This document shows positions 1-5,498 of a stretch of 9,168 nt of DNA, piece after piece. Origin of the DNA: Micrococcales bacterium (lineage in GTDB: Bacteria; Actinomycetota; Actinomycetes; Actinomycetales; Dermatophilaceae); contig JAUNUZ010000066.1 of NCBI GenBank assembly GCA_030537915.1, positions 1-9,168 on the forward strand, written 5' to 3'. The first letter of the stretch is position 1. Each line of letters opens with the position of its first letter. The notes below the pieces were generated by a model. The model did no database searches and was not told the origin of the DNA. It was given only the letters and a program-made list of their open reading frames with translations. The position numbers were made by a program, and so were the translations under genes.

Positions 1-376
1 GCGCGCCCGGCGTGTCGACGCGAAGGAGAAAGTCCGCGTAACCGAGCCAGGCACCGTGAGCCAGGCATGCCTGGTAGATGACGTCGGCGCCGGCGCGCAT
101 GGCGACCAGGGTCTGCGCCGCGGCCTTGGCTCCGAAACCGTCGATTGTCACGACCTCCCGGCCCTCATCGCGCAGCCGTGACAGGTAGGCCCGCTCGTGC
201 TCCAGGCCCTTGGCAAAAACGAGCGCCAGCGCGTCGTCGGGCCCTTTGGGCTGGGGGGCCAGCAGCGTCGGAGTCGGATCCAGATCGATGAGGTCCAGCG
301 TCGTTACGTGCGGGCACGCCACATGCTTGGTGAGATCCGTGGCGCTGAGGATCAGACGCCCGTCGACTCGTCGCAC
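1..376 (-). CDS. TM0106-family RecB-like nuclease, N-terminal part (cut by window edge)
   Basis: Only the first 125 codons are in the window; the rest lies beyond position 1. The reading begins VRRVDGRLILSATDLTKHVA and continues with a conserved Cys (C21, in ACPH), a GLEHERAYL block (about residues 57-65), a MRAGADVIYQACL block (93-105) and GYADFLLRV (112-120). This order resembles, from memory, the N-terminus of the TM0106-type RecB-like/Cas4-like PD-(D/E)XK nucleases, in which an early Cys can belong to an iron-sulfur site and the Asp of the ADFLL block is a likely catalytic metal ligand. In actinobacteria such proteins are often fused to a superfamily I helicase; that part cannot be seen here. 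The GTG at 376 is preceded by GGAGGG (388-383) at 6 nt, and an in-frame TAA lies 13 codons upstream, so this start is well supported. The role is probably DNA processing or repair, with no substrate known from the sequence. Confidence 0.8.
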   Translation of the reverse strand, partial: MRRVDGRLILSATDLTKHVACPHVTTLDLIDLDPTPTLLAPQPKGPDDALALVFAKGLEHERAYLSRLRDEGREVVTIDGFGAKAAAQTLVAMRAGADVIYQACLAHGAWLGYADFLLRVDTPGA

Positions 377-545
377 GCCGATCCCTCCAATGGCCTTCGC
401 ACTCGAACTGCCTTACCACCATCCTGACAGCGGGCACCGACAAGTTCGCCTGGGGCAGGGTGCACGCGAAGTAGCCGATCGGCCAGAGTCCTGCGCACAG
501 CTATCGAATCGGCCCCGGGACGCCGATGAGCCACACTGAGCAGGT

Positions 546-581
546 CTCCAGGCTTGGCAGGCACATTGTTCATGCCAGGAG
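546..581 (+). promoter_or_regulatory. possible hairpin masking the amidase Shine-Dalgarno
   Basis: CTCC (546-549) can pair with GGAG (578-581), and TGGCA (555-559) with TGCCA (573-577), leaving a 5-nt bulge and a 13-nt loop. The GGAG is the only SD-like sequence in front of the amidase ATG, but it directly abuts that ATG. If real, the fold would hide the start region. The rest of the 205-nt divergent intergenic region (377-581) shows no convincing promoter by eye. The pairing is short and may be chance. Confidence 0.2.
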
Positions 582-1574
582 ATGCCACCGACCAAGGGAG
601 AGCCTGATGTCGAACCCGCCAGGGCGCCGGTGCTGACCGTCGCCTCGTGGGGTTGGGTCCTGGCTGTGCTGCTGCCGGCCACGATCCCGGTCCTGCCCGC
701 GACGCCCTTCGCGGCGGGCCTCACGCTTGCCCTGGGAGTGGTCGACGCCCAGGGACAGTTCGACCCGACGGCGCACCCGCCGGCCGGCGGAGTACAGGGG
801 TCCGATATTGCCCCGGTCGCACCGTCCCCACGGGCCCGGTCGGCGCAGACCTTGCCCAGGCGCAATCCCCACCGCAGCCCGAGCACCGGTGGAATGCGTC
901 TCGCGCCGACCGCCCGGGGGCCGCTCTGGGGGCGCACGATCGTGGTCGACCCCGGCCACAACGGTCGCGCGATCGCCGCGATCAACAGCCGCCAGGTGCC
1001 CGACGGGCGCGACGGCCACAAGGCCTGCAACACCACTGGAACGTTGAGCAACTCCGGCTACTCCGAGCATGCCCACAACTGGGCTGTCGCCGGGCAACTG
1101 ACGAAGCTGCTGCGCCAGCGCGGCGCCAGTGTCGTCCTCACCCGCCCGTCCGACGTCGGTGTGGGCCCCTGTGTCGATGAGCGCGCCGCGATCGGCAACC
1201 GCGCCCGAGCCGACCTCGTCCTCTCGATCCACGCCGACGGCGCCGCCGCATCGGCGCGTGGCTTCCACATCATCCGATCGGAGGCCATGGCCGGCGGGAG
1301 TCGCATCACCGCGAGGTCGACCCGATTGGCGACGCTGACCCGCGACAGCTTCGCGGCCGCCACGCGGCTGCCGCGATCCACCTATCTGGGCGGCGGGACG
1401 GCGATCACGCCGCGCCCTGACATCGCGGGGCTCAACCTGTCCAAGGTGCCTGCCGTCATGCTCGAGGCCGGCAACATGCGCAACGCGACCGAGGCCGCGC
1501 TGCTGCGCAGCCCCGCCTTCAGGGCCAAAGAGGCGGCCGGGCTCGCCGCCGCCGCGCAGCAGTTCCTGCGCTGA
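582..1574 (+). CDS. secreted zinc-dependent N-acetylmuramoyl-L-alanine amidase (Amidase_3)
   Basis: This 330-residue protein should cleave the amide bond between N-acetylmuramic acid and the stem peptide of peptidoglycan, outside the membrane. Residues 16-50 are hydrophobic (signal peptide or anchor) after a short charged N-terminus. A Pro/Arg/Ala-rich linker (about 56-115) follows, then the catalytic domain from about 116 to the end. Expected zinc ligands are visible: H126 in VVDPGHNG, E162 in SGYSEHAHNW and H217 in LSIHADG. The catalytic Glu is E295 in VMLEAGNM. C149 and C197 could form a disulfide as in the mycobacterial Rv3717-type enzymes this resembles. No separate wall-binding domain is seen. 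The start is uncertain: the ATG at 582 has AGGAG directly adjacent (too close), while the in-frame GTG at 630 has AGGG at better spacing but would lose the charged n-region. It is divergent from the nuclease and followed after 87 nt by the carbonic-anhydrase-like gene. Confidence 0.9.
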   Translation: MPPTKGEPDVEPARAPVLTVASWGWVLAVLLPATIPVLPATPFAAGLTLALGVVDAQGQFDPTAHPPAGGVQGSDIAPVAPSPRARSAQTLPRRNPHRSPSTGGMRLAPTARGPLWGRTIVVDPGHNGRAIAAINSRQVPDGRDGHKACNTTGTLSNSGYSEHAHNWAVAGQLTKLLRQRGASVVLTRPSDVGVGPCVDERAAIGNRARADLVLSIHADGAAASARGFHIIRSEAMAGGSRITARSTRLATLTRDSFAAATRLPRSTYLGGGTAITPRPDIAGLNLSKVPAVMLEAGNMRNATEAALLRSPAFRAKEAAGLAAAAQQFLR

Positions 1575-1647
1575 GCCCTGGCCCACCCGCAGCTGGCTCT
1601 CCCTTGAGCCGACCTCGAACACCTCGAGGCTTGTCACACCTCGCCGC

Positions 1648-1661
1648 TAGGCTTTGCGGCC
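1648..1661 (+). promoter_or_regulatory. -10 element TAGGCT, probable leaderless start
   Basis: TAGGCT (1648-1653) matches the TANNNT form of actinobacterial -10 hexamers and is followed by only 8 nt before the ATG at 1662. The following gene has no Shine-Dalgarno. Together these suggest transcription starting at or next to the A of the ATG, i.e. a leaderless mRNA. No good -35 lies 16-18 nt upstream; TTGTCA (1631-1636) is too close. Confidence 0.42.
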
Positions 1662-2186
1662 ATGGACTACGAGATCGACGGCGCCTGTCCACAGGCGTCC
1701 GAACAGGCCTGGATCGCCCCGACCGCCGTACTTATCGGCGACGTCGAGGTGGCCGATGACGCCAGCGTCTGGTTCGGCGCGGTCTGTCGGGGTGACGGCA
1801 ATGCGATCCGCCTCGGCGCGCGCTCGAATCTGCAGGACAACGCGGTGATCCACGCGGATCCGGGCTTCCCGGCGACGATCGGCCAGGACGTCTCGATAGG
1901 GCACGCCGCCGTCGTGCACGGGTGCACCATCGGGGACCGCGTGCTCGTCGGGATGGGCGCCATCGTGATGAACGGGGCAGTCGTGGGCTCGGACACGCTT
2001 ATCGGTGCCGGAACCCTCATCAGCGAAGGGGCACAGATCCCGCCACGCTCGCTCGTCGTCGGAGTTCCCGGCAGGGTGCGTCGGGAGCTGACTGAGGCAG
2101 AAGTCGCCGCGGTCACCGACAACGCGCGCCGATATGTCACGCGCGCGGCCACCTATCGGCGCACCGGACGGATCGTCTCGTCATGA
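1662..2186 (+). CDS. gamma-carbonic anhydrase family protein (left-handed beta-helix)
   Basis: This 174-residue hexapeptide-repeat protein has the length and motifs of the gamma-class carbonic anhydrase/YrdA/PaaY group. The early turns contain WFGAVCRGD (R43, D45), followed by SNLQDNAVIHAD (Q58, D59, H64) and IGHAAVVHGC (H81, H86). H64, H81 and H86 correspond to the three histidines that bind metal at trimer interfaces in archaeal Cam. Isoleucine/valine-spaced hexapeptides run from about 20 to 135, and a C-terminal helix (about 142-168) closes the fold. The acidic loop with the proton-shuttle Glu of Cam is not evident, as in many bacterial members of unproven activity. The product is cytoplasmic. 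It may catalyse CO2 hydration or act as a thioesterase or accessory protein; the sequence does not decide. It probably shares a transcript with the MFS gene that starts 65 nt after its stop. Confidence 0.88.
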   Translation: MDYEIDGACPQASEQAWIAPTAVLIGDVEVADDASVWFGAVCRGDGNAIRLGARSNLQDNAVIHADPGFPATIGQDVSIGHAAVVHGCTIGDRVLVGMGAIVMNGAVVGSDTLIGAGTLISEGAQIPPRSLVVGVPGRVRRELTEAEVAAVTDNARRYVTRAATYRRTGRIVSS

Positions 2187-2222
2187 GGGTGCCGCCGTGA
2201 CAGGCATCGCGCCAGGCCCCCC

Positions 2223-2255
2223 ATGACCGAGCACCTGACGACCGGCGGCGCGTGA
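2223..2255 (+). other. possible 10-codon leader ORF overlapping the MFS start
   Basis: ATG at 2223 opens MTEHLTTGGA and stops at TGA 2253-2255, overlapping the GTG of the MFS gene in a GTGA arrangement. The ATG has no clear SD, but neither does the GTG, so translational coupling is conceivable. Another mini-ORF (2183-2200, MRVPP) overlaps the carbonic-anhydrase stop as ATGA. Such short ORFs also arise by chance. Confidence 0.2.
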
Positions 2256-3475
2256 GTCCCGCGGCGGCCCGCAGCACGCTGCTGACGACTGGACTGCTGG
2301 CGGCGCTCTCGATGTTCGGCCCGTTCTCGATCGACACGGTCTTCCCGGCTTTTCCCGTCATCGGGGCGCAGTTCGACGCGGACAGCTCCGCCATGCAGCA
2401 GGTCACGAGCATCTACCTGCTCTCCTTCGCAGGGATGAGCCTCTTGCATGGACCACTGTCGGACGCGGTCGGGCGCAAGCCGGTCATGGTGACCGGAATC
2501 GTGCTCTATGTGGCGGCGTCGCTGGGATGCGCGCTCTCGACGTCGCTGCCGATGCTGCTCATCTTCCGCGCGCTGCAGGGGAGCACCGCCGGGGCGGGGC
2601 AGATCGTGGCGCGCGCCGTGGTGCGAGACCTCTACGAGGGCCCGCGCGCGCAGCAGGTGATGAGCCAGATCGTGATGATCTTCGCAGTCGCGCCAGCGGT
2701 CGCACCGGTTGTCGGTGGCGCGATTCTCACGTTCGGCCCGTGGCCGTGGATCTTCTGGTTCCTCGCCGCGTTCGGCCTGGCCATGGCGGTAGCAACGATG
2801 GTCGGCCTGCCCGAGACCCATCCGGCCGCACAGCGCAACCCGCTACGGATACGCCCGATACTGCGCGGTCTTTGGGAGGTCGCCAAGCTTCCGGCGTTCC
2901 AACGCGTCGCTATGGCCGGGTCGCTCGGCTTCGCCGGACAATTCATCTACATTGCTGCGGCGCCGATCTTCATCGTCGATCTGCTCGGCCTGGGCCCGCA
3001 GGACTTCTGGGTGTTCTTCGTGCCGACGATCGCCTGCATGGTGCTCGGAGCGTTCCTGGCAGGCCGCGCGGCTGGTCGCATCGAGCCCGGCGCGCTGGCC
3101 ACGATCGGATTGACGATCGCGGCCGGGGCGGGATTCCTCAACGTTGTCCTGCAGGCGATCCCGGGCCTGCCCGCCCTGCCGTGGGCCGTCGTGGGTCCGG
3201 CGCTGCTCGCCTTCGGCATCGCACTCGTCTTCCCCGTGCTCCAGCTGGCGCTGCTCGATCTGTTCCCGCACCGCCGCGGCGCAGCCTCGTCGGTGGGCTC
3301 CTTCGTCACGCTTATGCTCAACAGCCTCCTCGCGGGCGTCGTGACCCCATTGGTCACCGGGACGCGACTCCAGCTGGCTGTGACGAGCCTCGTCTTCGTT
3401 CTGCTCGGCTGGGTGCTGTGGGCCTGGCATCAGCACCACGCGTTGACCTCCCCCAAGGTCATCGACGAGCGCTGA
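2252..3475 (+). CDS. Bcr/CflA-type MFS multidrug efflux transporter
   Basis: This 407-residue membrane protein has about 12 hydrophobic segments, the usual size and layout of the DHA1 drug:H+ antiporters. MFS motif A lies between TM2 and TM3 as GPLSDAVGRKP (67-77). TM4 begins with RALQG (106-110), followed by AVVRDLYEG (122-130), typical of the Bcr/CflA/CmlA branch. Asp28 in TM1 (FSIDTVFPAFP) sits where this branch often has an Asp. A charged loop (about 190-215) separates the two six-helix halves. It likely exports small hydrophobic compounds or a metabolite in exchange for protons; the substrate cannot be told. The GTG at 2252 is the only start that keeps TM1 intact, since the next ATG falls inside TM1. 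It lacks a good SD and overlaps a mini-ORF stop. The gene follows the gamma-CA gene on the same strand and converges on the Cys/His-rich gene. Confidence 0.88.
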   Translation: MSPAAARSTLLTTGLLAALSMFGPFSIDTVFPAFPVIGAQFDADSSAMQQVTSIYLLSFAGMSLLHGPLSDAVGRKPVMVTGIVLYVAASLGCALSTSLPMLLIFRALQGSTAGAGQIVARAVVRDLYEGPRAQQVMSQIVMIFAVAPAVAPVVGGAILTFGPWPWIFWFLAAFGLAMAVATMVGLPETHPAAQRNPLRIRPILRGLWEVAKLPAFQRVAMAGSLGFAGQFIYIAAAPIFIVDLLGLGPQDFWVFFVPTIACMVLGAFLAGRAAGRIEPGALATIGLTIAAGAGFLNVVLQAIPGLPALPWAVVGPALLAFGIALVFPVLQLALLDLFPHRRGAASSVGSFVTLMLNSLLAGVVTPLVTGTRLQLAVTSLVFVLLGWVLWAWHQHHALTSPKVIDER

Positions 3476-3489
3476 GTGCCAGGCCCAGA

Positions 3490-3507
3490 GCCGGACGAGC
3501 GCCCGGC
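3490..3507. terminator. weak hairpin between convergent genes
   Basis: GCCGG (3490-3494) and CCGGC (3503-3507) flank an 8-nt loop in the 42-nt gap between the MFS stop and the stop of the convergent small gene. GTGCC (3476-3480) and GGCAC (3514-3518) could add an outer stem. There is no T tract on either side, so a bidirectional terminator is only a suggestion. Confidence 0.3.
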
Positions 3508-3517
3508 CGACGCGGCA

Positions 3518-3790
3518 CTAAGCCGGCAGCTGCTTGATCGCCTCGTCGAGGCGGTGAAGGCCGGCGAGCTCGGTCACGAGCTGGGCGGCTTCCCACGAAT
3601 GGTCCCAGTCGAGGTCATCGGCAGCGCAGTCCGGGCAGGCCCGGGTGCACGCAGTGTGGGCGGACCCGTGGGCGCAGTCCAGACAGACGAGCCCGGTGCA
3701 CGTCTTGCACTCGAGGGCGAAGCCGGCGAGGAGCTCTTCCACGAGGTCACCCGAGCGTGTGGTGCCAGCCGCAGTTCCTGTGACATTCAT
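3518..3790 (-). CDS. small Cys/His-rich protein, putative zinc-binding (unrecognised)
   Basis: I do not recognise this 90-residue protein. It has an N-terminal stretch without Cys (1-27), a compact metal-site-like centre and a C-terminal, probably helical segment (about 65-88). The centre has C28-x2-C31, C36-x2-C39, H41, H45, C48, and C52-x2-C55: seven Cys and two His within 28 residues. That spacing suits two zinc sites and recalls treble-clef or B-box-like modules, but matches no family I can name. No signal peptide is seen, so it is probably cytoplasmic. The ATG at 3790 has AGGGG (3801-3797) 6 nt upstream; an in-frame ATG at 3925 would add 45 residues of low-complexity, FFF-containing sequence and is less likely. 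Codons are strongly G/C-ended, supporting a real gene. It is convergent with the MFS gene and apparently monocistronic. Protein-protein or nucleic-acid contact is possible but unproven. Confidence 0.72.
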   Translation of the reverse strand: MNVTGTAAGTTRSGDLVEELLAGFALECKTCTGLVCLDCAHGSAHTACTRACPDCAADDLDWDHSWEAAQLVTELAGLHRLDEAIKQLPA

Positions 3791-3816
3791 CCGTTTCCCC
3801 TGATCTTCCGGCGTTT

Positions 3817-3833
3817 CCCGACCCCCTGTCGGG
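3817..3833. promoter_or_regulatory. inverted repeat upstream of the Cys/His-rich gene
   Basis: CCCGAC (3817-3822) and GTCGGG (3828-3833) form a perfect 6-bp inverted repeat around CCCCT. It ends 27 nt before the ATG of the small Cys/His-rich gene, so it could be an operator or a 5'-UTR hairpin. It does not resemble the AT-rich Zur box in this window. Confidence 0.3.
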
Positions 3834-4042
3834 TACACCTGCCCTATCGACCTTGGACGATCGCTCAAGAGGAAAAGTGGGAAGAAAAAGTCAGACGTCC
3901 AACTTCTGCCCACAGCACGGCTCATCGTCGCAGCTCACGGGCCGCATAGGAAGCCCTCCGGGCCATAAGGGCACCTCCGGCCGTCGTCACCGCACCGGCA
4001 TCGCAGCCCTGCGCCCGGTCTGCGGTGTCGGCGGCATAGCGC

Positions 4043-4070
4043 GCCGAATCCCCTTGGGAGGGAATTCGGC
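4043..4070 (-). terminator. hairpin downstream of the pyridoxal-kinase-like gene
   Basis: GCCGAAT plus CCC (4043-4052) pairs with GGG plus ATTCGGC (4060-4062 and 4064-4070), giving a 10-bp stem with one bulged A (4063) and a 7-nt loop. It lies about 40 nt past the stop at 4112. No T tract follows on either strand, so it may be a non-canonical terminator or an mRNA 3'-end stabiliser. Confidence 0.42.
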
Positions 4071-4111
4071 TCGTCCCAGACCAGCGTCCCGACTCCTGCA
4101 ACGCGACCCGC

Positions 4112-4951
4112 CTAGAGCTGACGGACTGCGTCGAAGGGCGCCCGGGAGGTCATGCGGGCCTTGATCCCGCGGGTGACGAACTCCTTGGCAGTGCGCGCTG
4201 CGTCCAGCGGTGTCGATCCCTTGGCGAGTTCGGCCGTGACCGCAGCCGCGAGGGTGCAGCCAGCCCCACTGACTGCCACCTCGCCGACCTTCGCGGCGCG
4301 CAGCACCTCGAGCGTCGACCCGTCGTAGAAGACGTCGATCGCGTCCGGGCCCTCGAGTCGCACCCCGCCCTTGGCGAGCACGACCGCGCCGCAGGCATCG
4401 TGGATGCGGCGCGCCGCATCGGCGAGGTCGTGCTCCGTCGTGATCTGCGCGAGACCAGACAGGGCCATCGCCTCGAAGTGGTTCGGCGTCACGAAGGTCG
4501 CCAGCGGCAGGATGCGCGCCTTGAGCGCGGTGTCGGTGTCCAGTGCCGCGCCCGGCTCTTGGCCCTTGCAGATGAGCACCGGGTCAAGCACGATGTGCGG
4601 CGGCAGCCTCGGCCCCAGCTCGGACAGCGCCGTCGCGACGGTCTCGATCGTGAGCGGTGTGCCGAGCATGCCGATCTTCACGGCCGCGACGTCGTAGCAG
4701 TCGAACTGCGCCTCCAGTTGATCGGCGATGACGCCGGCCTCGACGGGAACGAAGCGATGACCCCAGCCGGCCTGTGGGTCAAAAGAGACAATGCAGGTCA
4801 GCGCCACCATGCCGAAGGTGCCCAGGCTCTGGAAGGTCCGCAGGTCCGCCTGCGCGCCGGCCCCGCCGGTCGCCTCCGAGCCGGCGATCGTCAGGGTGAC
4901 AGGCGGGTTTGGCGCGGTGACCGAGGTGACCTCGGTGAGAGGGGTAGCCAT
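4112..4951 (-). CDS. pdxK: ThiD-like dual-cysteine pyridoxal/pyridoxine kinase (PdxK type)
   Basis: This 279-residue ribokinase-fold enzyme should phosphorylate pyridoxal or pyridoxine with ATP in the cytoplasm (B6 salvage); hydroxymethylpyrimidine kinase activity is possible because the family overlaps ThiD. The opening LTIAGSEATGGAGAQADLRT (20-39) is the substrate-side motif, with Glu26 in place of the usual Asp of GSD. Other blocks are GMVALTCIVSFDPQ (47-60), VKIGMLG (91-97), LDPVLICKG (122-130), FVTPNHFEA (153-161) and the anion-hole segment SGAGCT (228-233). C128 (ICKG) and C232 (GAGCT) match the two cysteines of the Firmicutes dual-cysteine pyridoxal kinases; C232 occupies the place of the catalytic Asp of GAGD in ordinary ThiD. 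Overall resemblance is to the Staphylococcus aureus PdxK type. The ATG at 4951 is chosen for its GAGGA-like SD and because upstream residues are non-homologous. It lies 97 nt after zur on the same strand, so co-transcription with the zinc operon is possible. Confidence 0.83.
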   Translation of the reverse strand: MATPLTEVTSVTAPNPPVTLTIAGSEATGGAGAQADLRTFQSLGTFGMVALTCIVSFDPQAGWGHRFVPVEAGVIADQLEAQFDCYDVAAVKIGMLGTPLTIETVATALSELGPRLPPHIVLDPVLICKGQEPGAALDTDTALKARILPLATFVTPNHFEAMALSGLAQITTEHDLADAARRIHDACGAVVLAKGGVRLEGPDAIDVFYDGSTLEVLRAAKVGEVAVSGAGCTLAAAVTAELAKGSTPLDAARTAKEFVTRGIKARMTSRAPFDAVRQL

Positions 4952-5032
4952 CTGCTCATCCTCGCGCCCGCGCCGTCGCCATGCCACCCCCATGGCCGGC
5001 CACACTGCCTGGTCGGGGTGGGCGTCGTGGGC

Positions 5033-5048
5033 CGGACCGGGGGGTCCG
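5033..5048 (-). terminator. GC hairpin just after zur
   Basis: CGGACC (5033-5038) and GGTCCG (5043-5048) form a perfect 6-bp stem with a 4-nt GC loop, beginning 3 nt past the zur stop. There is no T tract. It may reduce read-through from the znu-zur operon into the pyridoxal-kinase-like gene. Confidence 0.4.
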
Positions 5049-5051
5049 ATC

Positions 5052-5498
5052 TCAGTTCAGGCTGCAGGTGGCGCACATGCCGAAGACCTCGAGCGTGTGC
5101 GATATGCCGGTGAACCCGTGCCGAGTCGCCGTGGTCATGGCCCAGCGCTCGACCGCCGGCCCTTCGACCTCGACGGTGTGTCCGCACTTACGGCAGACGA
5201 GGTGATGGTGATGCTCATCCATGGCGCACAGGCGGTAGCGCGCTTCGCCCTCCTCGGTGCGCAGCATGTCGACCTTCTCATCCTCGGCCATCCCCGCGAG
5301 GGTTCGGTAGACAGTGGCCAGCCCGACCGTGTCACCTGCCTGGCGAAGGCGAAGGTGCAGGTCCTGAGCCGAGATGAAGTCACGCGTGTCACGCAGGACG
5401 TCTTCCACCGCTCGTCGCTGCCGGGTGGTCCGGCGTCCGATGTCAGCCATGTCGCCCACTCGTCTCTGCTGTCGTTCGGTCCCCGGGATGCCCGTCAT
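5052..5498 (-). CDS. zur: zinc-uptake regulator Zur (Fur family)
   Basis: This 148-residue Fur-family repressor closely follows the mycobacterial Zur (FurB) pattern recalled from memory. The winged-helix part (about 23-85) contains TTRQRRAV, SAQDLH and TVYRTL. The metal part contains the HHHH run (96-99), VCRKCG (C102, C105) and CATC (C142, C145). By alignment, the structural zinc is held by C102/C105/C142/C145, the sensing site by D77, C91, H97 and H99, and a third site by H96, H98, E117 and H134. All three sites look intact, with one extra residue between C91 and the His run compared with my recollection of the mycobacterial protein. With zinc bound it should repress through the box before znuA. 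The ATG at 5498 overlaps the znuB stop as ATGA, implying coupling; the ATG at 5450 would give 132 residues, closer to family length, and is a serious alternative. As the last gene of the znu run it is probably autoregulated. Confidence 0.93.
   Translation of the reverse strand: MTGIPGTERQQRRVGDMADIGRRTTRQRRAVEDVLRDTRDFISAQDLHLRLRQAGDTVGLATVYRTLAGMAEDEKVDMLRTEEGEARYRLCAMDEHHHHLVCRKCGHTVEVEGPAVERWAMTTATRHGFTGISHTLEVFGMCATCSLN

Larger units (their letters stand above)
3791..4111. other. 321-nt region without a convincing gene
   Basis: This stretch separates the pyridoxal-kinase-like gene from the small Cys/His-rich gene, both on the minus strand. It contains the inverted repeat at 3817-3833, a purine-rich plus-strand run (about 3866-3890) that is relatively AT-rich for this genome, and the hairpin at 4043-4070. 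The promoter of the small gene should lie here; minus-strand TTGGAC or TTGAGC could act as a -35, but no matching -10 convinces. No tRNA or other RNA gene was recognised. Confidence 0.5.

Noticed and set aside
570..1637. Long minus-strand reading frame (355 codons) antisense to the amidase gene
   Set aside because: Its translation is Arg/Gly-rich without family motifs, whereas the plus strand encodes a complete amidase with all catalytic residues. It is a high-GC shadow.
1662..2186. Gamma-CA gene as part of a zinc regulon
   Set aside because: No Zur-box-like sequence lies upstream, and gamma-class enzymes may use other metals. The proximity to zinc genes is not evidence.
2527..3537. Second plus-strand frame of 336 codons inside the MFS gene
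   Set aside because: Arg/Pro-rich translation typical of an out-of-frame high-GC read; the MFS frame has the membrane segments and motif A.
3868..3900. Pyrimidine-rich minus-strand tract with T runs, considered as an intrinsic terminator
   Set aside because: No stable GC stem directly precedes the T runs on the minus strand.
3476..3949. Plus-strand frame of 157 codons immediately after the MFS stop
   Set aside because: It is antisense to the Cys/His-rich gene, which has a good SD, G/C-ended codons and a regular metal-ligand pattern.
3922..3966. 14-codon minus-strand ORF (MARRASYAARELRR) with GGAGG upstream, overlapping an in-frame ATG at 3925 as ATGA
   Set aside because: Tempting as a leader peptide, but the ATG at 3790 has a better SD, and the extra 45 residues it would couple to do not look like protein. 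Too short to call alone.
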